DNA of 64,000 nucleotides, taken from Plantago ovata (taxonomy: Eukaryota; Streptophyta; Magnoliopsida; Lamiales; Plantaginaceae). This document shows positions 48,501-61,048 of the stretch, piece after piece (the first letter of the stretch is position 1; every line of letters begins with the position of its first letter). The notes beneath the pieces are model-generated. The model saw only the letters and a list, made by a program, of their open reading frames with translations, did no database searches and had not been told where the DNA came from. A program made the translations under genes and the position numbers. The stretch spans positions 88,556,085 to 88,620,084 of the forward strand of contig CM051458.1 in assembly GCA_028274465.1 (NCBI GenBank). Direction: 5' to 3'.

Positions 48501-49100
48501 ATGTGATTATTCATGGGTAAATTATTGTTGGTTGACATATTGCCATCTTACAACATAATTTTATCCTCACCCAATCACCCATATAAACACTGAAAAACTT
48601 ATTTATGTATTAATTATCCCAAAATTAACCATATCAATCACACTCAATTGTTATGTATACTTCTAAAATAAAAGTGTACTAGTATCCTAGTATCATATTA
48701 CAGTATTAGTATAAGCATCATTTCAGTCGTTTAAACTCTTGAATTTTTTTATTTTAGAGAGCCATCCACTAAATAATAAATGATGGAATGGAAGTCTAAA
48801 TACGATAATGAAATTAATGTTTTGACTTTACACCAATTAAGACATGAAAATATCTTGTGTAGGAACCATCTGAATCTTTTTCCAACTTTTCCACTTATAT
48901 CTAACAAAAAATTCTCTACAAATTTTACATGTCTATACTATATATATACAAAATATAATAATTAAAAGAGGATATTATGTTTAATCACAAAATGCTCAGG
49001 TGAAACCATGAAATACAAAATTAAATTGTTTCCTGAATATATGCAAACCTCTTTAAATTAAAATATTCATCAATTACACAATAATATATATGCAATAAAT
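45501..49100. other. AT-rich intergenic region, no gene seen
   Basis: About 3.6 kb without a supported gene. Words built on TTCAGTTCA/TTCAATTCAATTTAG recur at 47280-47340 and 47920-48040, suggesting a decayed AT-rich repeat or MITE. Two short open frames near 47617-47826 have no family resemblance. Confidence 0.45.
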
Positions 49101-49280
49101 AAATATTGCATAGTATTGTTTTTTGGAACATATATATATAAAACAGAATTTATACTTTCCAAAACCCATTTGCTTTCTTTCTTTGTTGCTTTCTTTATCA
49201 CTCTACAATTTCATTCACAGGGCTAAAAAAATTCCCTTTTTCAGCTCAGAAAAATTCTCCTTGCCTTACTTCAATTATTC

Positions 49281-51829
49281 ATGACGGTATGTAACACTTC
49301 TCACATCTGCTCTTTCTTTGATTATTATTATTATCTCAACCAGATTTGTACTAGTACTGTTTTCAGTTTCAAATTATGTTGTTCGATTTACTTTCCATTT
49401 CCTGTGTGATGATTGATCCGTTGCTTTTTTTTTTTTTTTTTTTTTTAATCCAAAGTCGATTCATTTCCATACAAGGAATACTGGGTTATTTAATTTTCTT
49501 GATTGGATGTTTGTTTTGCTGTCGATTGAAAAATTTTGATGTGATTTTTTGCTTTTCTTTTCCTTTTTTATTGGTTGATATGATGTTTAAGGATAAATGA
49601 ACTTTTTCTTGGTATTATTTCAAGATAGGAAAATAATCTTGTACAACTATTCAGATTCTTGCAGATAGATTGATTATTTTTTTACTTTAATTTACACTTT
49701 ACTGAAATTGCACAGATAATTCTGTGTATCTAGTTTACTTGGATTTGGATTCTTGATGACAAGTAAAACTTGATATAAACTCTTGAAATTATGATAGTTG
49801 TCCTCTTGTTTGATGTTAGTGAACATAGAGGAATGCAAAGATTAGCATACAGTTTAGCCCATAATTTTAGTTGGGTCTCTTTTGAATTGCTTCCTTGAGC
49901 ATTTAACAACATGACTGGTTATTTGGAGTGAAAATGCATTACTTGATTCTCAGAATTGTTTCGAACGAAAATAAATAAATATATAAAGCATGAAAGGAAA
50001 AGCTAGTTACTAGAGTAGGTATTCTGTTTTTGATGTTCTATTATTGTGTGAATATGATATTTGAGGTTGATATGTTATTGTCAAAAACATCTTCGACATT
50101 ACCCAACTTTTACCTCAGATGTGTACCACCACCTTCACCTCTACTGCAGCAAATTCAGCTTGCAAATTGATTTAATTATGAGATTTCTTGAAAATGTCTA
50201 GCATCAGATTTTCCCTGTGTACCTGCTTTTAGGGGTAGAATGATGATATTTTTTATAGTTATCTCCTTCTTTGTCTAGATTTAAATTACAAAAGCTTAAC
50301 ATAAGCGCTACGTGCAATCATTATCTGTGTATAACTAGCAGTTCCCTACCTGCAGGGGTGTTTGGGACCCTGCCAGGGCAGGAACTATTACAATTTGAGC
50401 ACATAGTATAAGCTTATATTTGATCCATTGAAAAAAGCATTCTGTTAGGCTGATGTGCCTTGTGATCATACGACTTGTTCCCATAAGTAGGTTGTGTAAT
50501 TGGACTACCCATACCTTTAATATAGCTTGTTTTGTTCACTTTATGTCCATTAGTGGATTTGTTCCAAAAAGTTGAAAGCTGAATAGGTGCTAAATGACCA
50601 AACGAAGAAGTAAACTTATTTATTACACATGCTCATCTATCTCAGTGTGTTTTACCAGAAAGGTGGTTTTGACTTTTGAAACTTGATTTTTAGTCCATGC
50701 AGATCAATCAATTTTAAAAGTTTATCATTGCAATCTTTTGAACTTCAGTTTTGAGATTCAAGTAAAACCTGTTGTTTAGGTGGCCTTGTTATTTTTATGG
50801 ATCATGTTATAAGTGAGTTTTCTTGACTATATCTGTGTATCTTTTTGCAGGAGAAGGGTCGGCCATTGCCGAAGTTTGGTGAGTGGGATGTAAACGATCC
50901 AGCTTCAGCTGAAGGATTTACAGTTATATTCAACAAGGCCAGAGATGAGAAGAAGACAGGTGGGAAGCCAGATTCTCCAACAAAGCCTGAAACAGAAAGA
51001 AATCTTCATGGTGGAACTGAACCTTTAAAACCTCAGGGGGTAAGTTGTTACTGTGTATATTCTCCATATCATAAGTGTGTTTAAGGAGTTTTATTGTTTA
51101 GTTAGTTTGTTAATATTCCCAACACTACCTGGAACCAATGTCATTTTGTTTTGTTGTGGCCAATGGCTATATTGTGGTTGCTGAACTCAAATCTGTTGGC
51201 TTTAGCTGTGTCTTGTCTTGTCAGGTGATTAACTGTATGTTGGCATGTGATTCCCTTTGCTGTTGTACTTATTTATAATTACTGTTGCTTTCTTTTTTAC
51301 TTTTCTTTTAATATGTTGCCCTTATGAATTGCATTATTACTTGGAATGTGGAAATTTGTTTGGTCATGTGGTCTTGTGCAGTGGATATGTGGCTCTGTGT
51401 GAGCTTATCATCGTTTTTAGGTCCGATGTTCAATTTACCAGGGACGGAAATGTGGAATCACTATTGATCCTCTATTGCATTTGCATTTAAACAAAAATGA
51501 TAATGATGATAAATTCAACTTTTGTTTTTTAAAAGCCAAAGCAGGGGAAAAGGCGGACAGCTAATTTTGATTTTGGGTCTTGGCCAGTTATTGCAACACT
51601 TAATTGTTAGTTTTACAGCCAGTATTTACTGAGACCACGTAATGATGATAGACGAGCATTCGTACTACTTACGTAGAGAATTATCAGAAGCTCCCCAGTG
51701 CACCTTGTCCTCCTGTTTTCTAGTCATTTTATCTAATGATGTGTTTCTGAAACTAATGAATACATACATATTCTTGATCTGCAGAAGAAATGGTTTTGCT
51801 GCATGAAAAGCCCAAGTGCAGAAGGTTGA
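49281..51829 (+). CDS. NOI/RIN4-family small protein, 79 aa
   Basis: Three exons, 49281-49286, 50851-51039 and 51785-51829, make 240 nt (79 residues). Exon 1 encodes only Met-Thr, so most of the gene is a 1.56-kb first intron. The NOI core is RPLPKFGEWDVNDPASAEGF then TVIFNKARDEKK (residues about 5-36). LPKFGEW fits the site that the bacterial protease AvrRpt2 is known to cut in RIN4 and NOI proteins. The C-terminus, KKWFCCMKSPSAEG, has a Cys pair that in RIN4 relatives is acylated and anchors the protein to the plasma membrane; this is inferred here. Family members take part in plasma-membrane immune regulation and trafficking. The middle is Lys/Pro/Glu-rich and probably disordered. Confidence 0.88.
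49287..50850 (+). other. Long first intron of the NOI gene
   Basis: Begins GTATGT directly after the second codon and ends TTTTTGCAG. It has a 23-base T tract at about 49424-49446. Long first introns near the start codon often enhance plant gene expression, but nothing here proves this. Confidence 0.65.
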
Positions 51830-53066
51830 GCTGTTTACGCTGTGTGTAAGATAAATACCGGACTGGATGATTTGTAATAGTGGGGATATGTGTCTGTTTT
51901 GGTGCTGCAGATAGGCACCATAACAGCAAGCTCAACTTGTGTGCTGTATAATTGCTTTTGTGATAAGAAAAGGAAAAAATGTTGTTTCTTGGATCATTCA
52001 TTAAACCGAATATGCAGTTGTTGCTCTCTTTCTTTTTTTTTTTTCCTTGTGACCTGTAAAGCGCTCTGTGGGTACTGTTCCAGTCAAACACCGTTTTGCT
52101 GATTATTCCCTTTTCATGTAACACTATTCTATTCTATTCAAGCCCTTTTTTTTTTTTTTTTTAGATAAAAATAGAATAAATCCCATCCCTCAAATACAGA
52201 CCTTCAAATAGGTGACAAATGGGAAATTCTCAAGTGACTAGTATTGAATTGCAGACCGTGTAGCCATTGTAAATGTTCCATACTTCCATTAACATGCAAA
52301 GTGCATTATATGTTCCAAATATAATTCAATTTATAAGTGAATGGAACATTTAAGTCCATATGGTTCTAAGACTCTAAAGGTGGTGGTATATCTGGTCTGC
52401 TTGAGAATTTTCCATGCTAAACAGCCTTTAGTAATGGTAATTTGATAGTGAGTCTTCACAAATATTAGGTGGCAACCCCCCAAACACACTACTAGTAGAG
52501 ACAATCATAACAAGGTAGGCTCATTGCGAATGTAATCGAAGATGAAGAAACCAGGTCCAATAGTGTCTGCATATAAGTTGCACCATATGCCATAGTATCC
52601 CAAGTGACTTGCTTGACCGGAACTGCTATTCAAGTATTCATAGTGCAAATGCATATGAGCAAGTGTAACAGGATGGCTACACACCGGCAAATACAACATA
52701 TGTGTCAAGTTTAACGTACAAGTTGTTAATCATATTCCGTTAATGTGTGTGTGTATATAACTGAAACAAAATTTATGTGAAAGACATGATTTATAAATGC
52801 ATCTATGAGATAAGATTCTGTTGCTCTTTGTTACAAGGATGGTGAACTTGTGCCAGAAAATCACCTCATAAAAACTCACAAGTTTACAATCATGAATCCT
52901 CCTCTTTCACATGGCTGTAGATGTTGTGCAAACACACTAACAGAACTGATTCATTCAAGGGTCAAATGTTCTAAATGTAACCTACTAGCATGTGAAAATG
53001 TACACAGTTTCTCCAAAACATGTTTCATAATTTCGCTCTGCAGGTAGATTCACATCCATGATAACA
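51830..53066. other. Convergent 3' spacer
   Basis: This lies between the ends of the plus-strand NOI gene and the minus-strand p24 gene and should contain both 3' UTRs. Poly-T runs occur near 52035 and 52145-52162. No supported gene. Confidence 0.45.
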
Positions 53067-55253
53067 TTAAACTCGTGATGCTCCAAGCTTTCTCTCAAAC
53101 AGTCGCCTGAGTACGTAAACTTGCAAACCACTTGCTAAAACCAGAGCAGTCGACTCCCATAGGGCCTTGTGAATTGCTCCTCTGCTCATTTTCTCGTTCA
53201 CTGGAATATTAGTTCAACAAGGTGTTAAGAAATAGTATAAGCTGTTAACTTTAAACTATGAAGGATACTAGAAATAGTATCAAATATGCATTCAGTAGTC
53301 AGCACTCAGCACAACTATCAACTATACCAGGTACAGGGAAAGGAATGTTGGCAGATTTTTGAAATTGTTCTAGCAATGAAATTTTTGTCCAAATATCCCT
53401 ATCCGAAACCCCACAGGAGTTACAACAGGAGTCTTAAGAGGCTTAAAAGTTTTAGACTGTTGTCAGGAAGAGGAATCAAGATTTTCTCACGAGTAGGAAC
53501 AACCATAGCTTAACACTTGGTGGGTGGTGGTTTAAGTTTACACAAGTGTATATAAAACGTCATTTTCCCTAAAGAATTGCATCTCACCTTTGGTTTCTTG
53601 GTGTAATCGTTTCTACATTAATGCACATAAATTATGATTTTCCTTTTCCTAAATAAATTAATCTCACCTTCAGTTTCTAAAAGCCAGCAAAAGAACACAC
53701 ATGCACACACAACGTGAATATGTCTAACAGTCTGAGTTAATTCTCATGGCTCTCAAAGACAATACAGGAGCATGAGTAGCAGGAACCCAAGCAAAAGAGG
53801 AGGGAGGGGGGGGGGGGGCGGTGGTGGTGGTGGTGAGCGTGAGAGGAGGGGATGATTTAATCACTTTTCCTAGCCATTGAAACTTAGGAAAACTAAAAAA
53901 CAATTGTTGGAAAAGCATGAAAATTATAAAATAACAACCCATGAGATGGTTTTATCGCGTAATTCCAAATACCTATTGCCTGACGATCAGTCTGTGCTTC
54001 TAGCCAATGCTGCTCAAATTGAATATTGTACAGAGCTTCCTCTAGCTTTCCTATATGCTCAAAAAGAGGCTTAAAGTGTTCTGCATGCATCACCAATTAT
54101 ACAGTTAGAAATACGTTCAAAATGGAGCATCCTAAAAATGAACAATCATGGTAAAGATCAGAAAATCACCATCTTTAGCATGCTCATCATTATATAAGAA
54201 ATGGGCAGCATGAACGTCAAAGTCCAAAGTCTCATGGTAAGGGGATTTATTAGTGAAGCAGAACCGATAAACTCCTTGAGTATAAGCCACAAACTCGTGT
54301 TTGGCACTAATCCTATCACGAACGTCATAGACCTGATCACCATTTGGTCCCTTTACCTGATATTATTGTAATGGTTAACAGGTCAATGAAATAATTGTGA
54401 AAATTACTCAAAATCAAATGTTTGCACGGTTAGCTTCTGATTGCATCATATGCATTCCTAATTCTAATTATGCACCCATAGATGATTTTCATTTCACAGT
54501 TGCCACCATGTCTTTGATAGAAATTACAGTACATCACTCATGCATGCCGCATCTGTATATGATACTGCATCTCAAAAGACTAATTTCTATCATTGATACC
54601 TAATTCAGTAAGTGTAAAGGCAACAGTTAACACATGTTTCACCTTCATTCACTTTATTTGGCCCCCTAATACACTCCTCAGAACACATGACCAATAACCA
54701 TATCAAAGATAAATTCATTGATACTGGACAGGATAGGGACTGATCATATTTATCAAAACCTATCTACAAATTCACAGAAAGTGCACCAAAAGGTAGGGTA
54801 GGATACCAATATTTGATTAGGCAAACTTTTGTAAAACAAATTAGTTTGGACAGATACCTCAGTTAAAAAGATACATTTCAACTATCAACCACCATTCCTT
54901 AAGCTGATAAGACCCAAGTACACATTTTTGAAATTCCAGTGCTATATTTAAATTAACATCGAATTCTGCCATCAGCCAATAAAACCCAAGTTTCGACAGT
55001 TATTTATTTATTTCTAATCTGGGGGTGGGGGAAGGAGGTAGTTGAGAATTTTTACCACAAGGTCAACTCCATCATCACTGTAATGCCACGATCTTTCAGA
55101 CTTAATCACAACAAACGACAAATGTACAGTCTGTCCGTATTCCACCTTGTGGGAGAAACACTCCTCTCTATCCAAGACAACTCTTATCCCAAAAGCTACT
55201 CCAGCACTCCCTAATATGACCAGTAGAGCCACTAGAGGCAACAAAAATTTCAT
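53067..55253 (-). CDS. p24 beta family (emp24/GOLD) cargo receptor, 208 aa
   Basis: Type I membrane protein of COPI/COPII vesicles that cycles between ER and Golgi and helps sort cargo. Four exons, 55253-55056, 54356-54170, 54080-53973 and 53200-53067, total 627 nt. A signal peptide covers residues 1-22 (MKFLLPLVALLVILGSAGVA). The GOLD domain follows (REECFSHKVEYGQTVHLSF to GVYRFCFTNKSPYHETLDFD), with the two conserved Cys. A coiled coil (LEEALYNIQFEQHWLEAQTD) precedes the transmembrane segment (about 180-197, ALVLASGLQVYV). The cytosolic tail is LRRLFERKLGASRV. The sequence resembles Arabidopsis p24beta3 from memory. A leader intron appears to end exactly at the ATG. Confidence 0.92.
53800..53835 (+). 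repeat. G-run and (TGG)n tract inside a p24 intron
   Basis: AGGGAGG runs into about 14 consecutive G, then CGGTGGTGGTGGTGGTGAG. The tract lies in the third intron of the p24 gene. It is G-rich on the plus strand, so the transcript is C-rich. It could form a DNA G-quadruplex. Confidence 0.8.
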
Positions 55254-55930
55254 CTGTAATCATAACAAATCCATGGATCATTTTTTGTTCTCCACATGAA
55301 AAGAGAACAGTCATACATGGTGCTAAACGATACCGCTGTAACACATCCAATAAACCAACCTCTGAAATGCAAACGCAATACGAATTTTAAAGCTATTTCA
55401 CCCCGAATTGAGTCCATATCAAGTTTTCTTTGCATCTGTTTCAGCTAAAACTTGTAATCTACTATCTTGCATCAAAAACTCTCCAGCATCTTAAATTAAT
55501 CTAAAAATTGATCATTAAGATTGTTCATGTGCCATTATTACATAAAATGATAAAATGCTTAACAAATACTCATCTTTTTTCTTTCTTTTTTAAGATTGTT
55601 TTCCAAAAGTAATTGTAAACAATCTAAAAAAATCGGGTGAGTAATTCATATTTAAGTTAACTCTGAAATCCTAAAAAAGTAACTCAAATTGGAGACAATA
55701 GCATAGAGCAAACACAATCAGCAAATCAAAATTGAAGAAACCCTAAGCAAAATCAGAAGAAATTACACGAAATGGTAATCAATCTACAAGATATGAACAT
55801 CAAAAAGCAATTGCATACAATCAAAGGATAAATTGAATTGATTATAGGTGAAGACTGAAGAAGAACATATACCTTTGGAGTCGCTTTGCTGATATTGAGT
55901 TCTCTCGGACAGGGAGGAATTTTTGTTGCA
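55254..55930 (-). promoter_or_regulatory. p24 5' UTR exon and leader intron
   Basis: On the minus strand a donor CCAAAG|GTATAT (exon end 55873) and an acceptor ATTACAG at 55254-55260 define a leader intron of about 619 bases that stops right before the ATG. The first exon would lie at about 55873-55930. Confidence 0.5.
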
Positions 55931-56586
55931 ATTTGCAAAGTTCGTAAATTATTACAGACTAAACAAGTAACAACACAGGACGAGGCAAGACATACAGACA
56001 GGTATATAAATTTTGTGATGGAATGGGCGATGACATGGTTTCTTATGTGTGGGCCAATTACACATTGACACGTCACTATGCTTTTTTACTAATTTTGATT
56101 TTCGCTTTTCGTTTTTCACCTTTCGTTTTTAATTTCCCAAATAGATTTAAGGTTGTGATTGCCAATTAGTTATCCCTATTCCCTCCGTTCCTCCAAAAAT
56201 TTCTATTTTTTTATTTTTATTTTTAGTGCTACGTCGGAAAATTATCATTTTAAAAATTAAAAAAAATTATAATATTATCCAGCTATGTAACTATATTTAC
56301 AATTTACCACGTCACCCACTCCTTATTTTTTATTCAATCACCATATTTTTTATCCTATGATATATGGAGACTCTCAAAATACATATCCATACATGAGCAA
56401 AAATACAGATAATAACATCGTTGTTTGTAATGGCCATGTTGATGATGTTGTACAATTAAAGCAGGGGCATCTCTAGCTTAAAGCAATGTGCTAATCAATT
56501 TATCTAACTAGAAGCAAAGTAAATAAATATTTTTTTTCGAAGTAAAGAAATTACACATTACAAAGGTAGGTAATTAAGTAAATGAA
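55931..56586. other. p24 promoter and CslE 3' flank
   Basis: No supported gene. The left part is the upstream region of p24 and the right part the 3' flank of the minus-strand CslE gene. Confidence 0.4.
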
Positions 56587-59506
56587 CTATACCAAAACAT
56601 AGCAAGCACATAAAGAAAGAGCAAGTATGGCAGATTGTATTGTGGCAGAGGTGGGCATCCTCCCTTTGTCCTTCCTGAAAAAAGCAGCATTGTAGAGAGG
56701 CAAATTCATTAAAACCAAAACTCCACACAGGAGAGCCTGCAAATCAAAGGTTGAATAGACAGATTCGAATTTCGCAGCCAAAATCACTCGTGTCAGCTTC
56801 CCGATGAAACAAAACAGATTGAGCATTGCCAATGATGATAACACGAAAAACATAGGAGAACTGGCTCCAAACTCCATCTTCTCTTGCTCGTATCTTTGCA
56901 ATACGTCATCATCTGAAACTTTAGTAGAGATCAAAAATGCTGGATCAGAATGGCCTAGCAACTTCAAGAAGGTGTCGATCACTGCAAATAGATACGAACT
57001 TGATCTTTTGTACAACCACATTCTTTGCTCGTTCCACCAGCCTAAAGCCGTTCCCCCAGACCAAAGAAACTCTGCAATGCTGTATAGAAGCTCGGCTATG
57101 ATAACATAGCTGAATGGAAGAAGCCAGGAGCTTGACACCTGAATTGTTTTCACATAACAAATCAATCTACATTTCATGCAATGAACAGAAATGAAGGACT
57201 AAAATTAAGTGGCCTGATAATGGAGTACCTCTGGGAACAAGGGAATGCCTTTGAGCAGATAAAGAGAGGGTACAATGGAGTAGTACAGTACTGCCAGGCA
57301 ATTAGGAGACCATAAACAGTATGCGCAATATCCTATCACCAAACCGAAATTTATCTTGCCAAGTCCATACCATACTGGGCTGTACTTCGACAGCAGAATC
57401 TGCAAATCTCCCTCTGACCATCGCTTGTGTTGTACTAGTGTTTGATCAAGGGTAGTTCCTGCAACACCTAAGAAACCTTTACGCTCCGGATTGAAGTATA
57501 CTGATTTCCATCCTCGACATTGAATTGATAGCCCACTGATCACGTCTTCCACAGGACAGCCATATTTTAGGCCAACCTGCACCCAAATGGCTCCATATCT
57601 CAATCATCCACATAATTACCAACCAATGAACCAAAACAACCTGTATATTTATGATCATCTCGACGATTTATGTAATTTTGAAGAAGTGAACGTACCTCAT
57701 AGCCCCATTGAGTGTCTTTCTCAAACACACAACTTGCTAGTTCTTTTATTCGTGCTTCTAATTCAGTGACAGTTTCTCCTGTTTGCGGTATATTGTTTTC
57801 CTTCCAATTGAACTGGGATCCCTCAGTAAACTTTCTTCCACATAGGGTGTCCCTTCTGTGAAAGCATCCTGTTCCAACATACAAAGGCCCTCCATAGCCA
57901 TCAAGGCCGTGAAACTCTACCTGTATAACCGCAAAGTAATTCAAAAACAAGTGAAACAAACTGTAATTGTTTGACAAAAAGTGGCGTACTCACCTCACTT
58001 AAGACTCTAAGGGAGCCTCCATAAGGTTCGTTCTTGGTTACATTATGAAAATTCTGTGGAAATTGCACGAAGGCAATCTCATGACCCTTTTCCTCGTCCA
58101 ATAAGAAGCAAAGTGCATCGCGGACTGAAAGAGAATTGTTTGAGTACATGTCACAATCAACATTTAGAATTATGGCTCCGTTGCTAATCTCTGATGATAC
58201 CCTTATCTGAACAATTCAATACTGCATTAGGCCTATATTTCGTCTGATTTTGATCTTAAGGAGAATATGTATTGGCACTCACCAACGTATTCATCGCTCC
58301 AGCTTTGAAGTTGTGAAAATGCTGGGGTCGCTTTTCTCGAGCCAGATATACCAGAGTTGGTAATCTGCATCCTTCAATATCCTTCTCTTCTGTATCTCTT
58401 CTGTCAATCAAGATCTGCACGCAGTACTCAAGCAATGAAGACGATGTAATAAGATAATTAAAAGTTACACTTTTATAGATCACAAATTAGTCCATGTTAG
58501 TTCACCTACTTGCAAAATTGTATCATGATCTCCTCGAGACAAAGAGGAATCCCAGTTCGAAAATCCTCTATGATCCAAAAGAGAACTTTTGGAGACACTT
58601 GTAAGTTTCTTTGCTAGTTCAATCCTGCTCTCCATGTCTTTGTACAATTTCTGCATAGACAGTTCACAGAACAGAACATTTTAGGCCCGGACATAACAAA
58701 TAAATAATCAAATGTACTAAAATGTAGTATCAAATACCTTAACCGAGGCCAACTGTTTAGTCTGATTTTGTCCATACTTGTCAGACTCGGACCTAAAATG
58801 AGCTTCTGGTGATCTAGGTTCAACATTGAACCTCTTGCAATACGGTATCCAATGCTTAGCAAAACGCGATGCCTCCAATAGTGCATAGAATGTAAGTTCT
58901 GAACCAGCATCATCAGAGAGATAAATTGCTAGTTTCTCCGGAGGGTAATCATACGCCATAACAGATAATACTGTATTGATCACCAGCATTGGTGGCTCCA
59001 TTGTAGGATCTGCAGTGCATACAAATATGTCCACACCAGGGAGATCATTCTCATACCTGTTGAATCGAAATATCGCAAAACTACATTATCATCCAAATCA
59101 TACCAGCAAACTAGTCTAACTACTGAAAACAACAATAAACATACTCCACTGCCTGTATAAGACCTGTCTATACATATGTATACAAAAATGAAAAAAAATA
59201 AGAAAATGGATTAGTATAAGACCTTTGTGAGAGCCTGTCCTTGAAAGTGTTGCGATAAACCCGGTTCCAACGATGAGCTTGAGTGAGGATCCAGTAGAAA
59301 CCAAACCACAGTTCTGCAAGAAACATTCCAATCCACGCAAGCTGCTTACTTGGTGCATCATGGAATTCCGGGACATTTGTAGCTCTGTAAATCCAAATGA
59401 GAACAATTCCGAGAAAAATGGAAGCAGCAAAGAGCTTGTAAATGAAGCTGAAGTTAGCTTTCTTGGTTTCAAAAAGTGGAGTACTGTATGGTGATTTGTC
59501 AGCCAT
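56587..59506 (-). CDS. CslE: Cellulose synthase-like protein E, 737 aa
   Basis: Family 2 glycosyltransferase of the Golgi/endomembrane that makes a beta-linked polysaccharide; the CslE product is not settled. Eight exons, 59506-59223, 59056-58738, 58650-58510, 58414-58283, 58206-57994, 57920-57696, 57576-57229 and 57138-56587, total 2,214 nt with all phases closing. Two N-terminal membrane helices lie at about 20-85 ([38 protein letters not shown]). The D,D,D,QxxRW signature is complete: [37 protein letters not shown] and QHKRW. At least six C-terminal helices follow, ending [21 protein letters not shown] and [18 protein letters not shown] are strong CslE/CslG-type markers. CslG is the closest alternative; the [17 protein letters not shown] start and the overall pattern favour CslE. 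Confidence 0.93.
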
Positions 59507-59950
59507 TATCTTAGACTATTTGTTGTGATTATGTCTGTGTACATATATAGTACTACTCTATACAGAGGAGGAGTGGGAAGGTAGTTGACATTTGACAATG
59601 AATGGCAGACGACGCATTAGGGGACGACATAGTATGTTGTCTAAAGTAAATCATTGCACGGCAATTGGATTTATTTGGCTGGTGAGTCAGTAATAGCAGC
59701 TATTAAAATTTAAAATTGCGTTGCGTATGTTGTTGAATCAATGTTGGTCTTGAAGGAGAACCAAAAGGCAACGTTTGTTTACAAGTCCTTGTCCAAGTCT
59801 CGGGGAGTAGGGGGTGTGTCTTTAGGGGAACGGAAAGGATAAGATGAAATTGAAAATACAAGTTTGGTGGCTTCTACTTCAGCAATGCACCCAATACACA
59901 CATACACACGTCCAAGATGACCTCACATGCAGTGGGTGGGTGGGATGCAA
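59507..59950 (-). promoter_or_regulatory. CslE upstream region
   Basis: Sequence upstream of the minus-strand CslE start. TATATATAG near 59543-59550 is positioned like a TATA region about 40 bases upstream of the ATG. No other element is certain. Confidence 0.35.
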
Positions 59951-59954
59951 CTTG

Positions 59955-60135
59955 AGGTGTTAATTGGCCCGGGCCAGGGCCAGGCCGTTAAAGCCTGCTC
60001 CATATATAGTGACTGGTTGGGCTGTGCCGGGCCAATTTAAAAAGGACGGGCCGGGCTATTTGTCCATAAATAATTTGGCCTGGCACAGCCCGGCCTGCCC
60101 CTTTATATAATGGGCTGACCGGCTGATTTGTGCCC
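59955..60135. repeat. GC-rich inverted-repeat block (GGGCCGGGCC type)
   Basis: GGCCCGGGCCAGGGCCAGG begins the block. GGGCTGTGCCGGGCCAATTT (about 60020-60039) is answered by the inverted AATTTGGCCTGGCACAGCCC (about 60071-60090). Such GCCCGGCC-rich tracts are widespread in plant genomes, usually inside transposons. Confidence 0.65.
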
Positions 60136-60231
60136 GTTTCCAAGTCGAGTGATTTGATTGTTTTTTTCTTTTTTGGGGTGAAAAATTATGTACCTCTTTA
60201 GTCTTTATAAATGCAAATGAACATAAAACTA

Positions 60232-60832
60232 TGACTTTGTTTCGCGTTAGCTTATAACCTTCAAAAGCTTATAAGCGTTCACGTAACAGACTTATTGTCA
60301 GAAAAATAAGTATGTTACGTAAACACGAGCTTATAAGCTCCTTATCAGCTAGCTTATTTTATAAGCTAATAAAGTTAACTTATTTTTTTAATAAACTAGC
60401 TTATCATATATCATATTCAATTATACTACTACTACTAATAATAATAAAATAAAACTAATGACACTAATAACGAATAACTCTTATATGAAGTATGTTGTAA
60501 AAAATATGTTCGTAACTTGAAGAAATGATGATTTAATTAATAGAAAATCTCATTTATTTTTATTTTAATATAATAATAATTATTTCATTTATTTATTTAT
60601 TAATCATTATTATTCTTATTATTAAAAAATATGAAAAATATAACAATATTATATGAATGCCCTTTTATGTCATTTCATCTGTTAGCTTATAAGCTCATTC
60701 GCTAAACACGTGAACTAAAATCAGCTAGCTTATCAGCTCATTTGCTAAACACGTACACCAAAATCAGCTAGCTTATCAGCTACCAGCTAGCTTATCAACT
60801 AGTTTTGCTAAACATAGCCTATATAAGTGAAA
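60232..60832. mobile_element. Probable non-autonomous DNA transposon with AGCTTATCAGCT sub-terminal repeats
   Basis: Many direct and inverted copies of AGCTTATAAGC/AGCTAGCTTATCAGC crowd both ends. The left end reads CTTTGTTTCGCGTTAGC; the inverted right end reads GGCTATGTTTAGCAAAACTAG, which aligns with it in part. Crowded sub-terminal repeats are typical of hAT and CACTA derivatives. No target duplication was found, so the superfamily is open. Confidence 0.5.
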
Positions 60833-60873
60833 AGGCTTCTAAACAAAAAAGAAGTGAAGAGGGTATGTGGTAA

Positions 60874-61005
60874 GGACTAGAAGCAAGGAATTTTGCATCA
60901 GTACAGTTTGCGTCTGTTAGGCGAAATGACAATAGTTTAGCTAGGCGTGTTATTTTTCCTGAGTTTGGCACTGAATTGCCTGAATGTTATCAGGATTTCT
61001 TGTAA
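60874..61005 (+). pseudogene. 3' tail of a LINE retrotransposon (RNase H end)
   Basis: The frame reads LEARNFASVQFASVRRNDNS, then LARRVIFPEFGTELPE and YQDFL before TAA at 61003-61005. VRR.DNSLAR matches the terminal RNase H motif (VRR.GN..AH.LAR) of plant LINE-type elements. About 35 bases later a run of nine A follows (61040-61048), consistent with a 5'-truncated LINE copy. The upstream reverse transcriptase is absent. Confidence 0.65.
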
Positions 61006-61048
61006 TTTGTTTGTTGGTTTAATGAAATGATATCTTTGGAAAAAAAAA

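Noticed and set aside
52505..52708. 67-codon minus-strand open frame downstream of p24
   Set aside because: Lies beyond the p24 stop, probably in the 3' UTR, with no family match.
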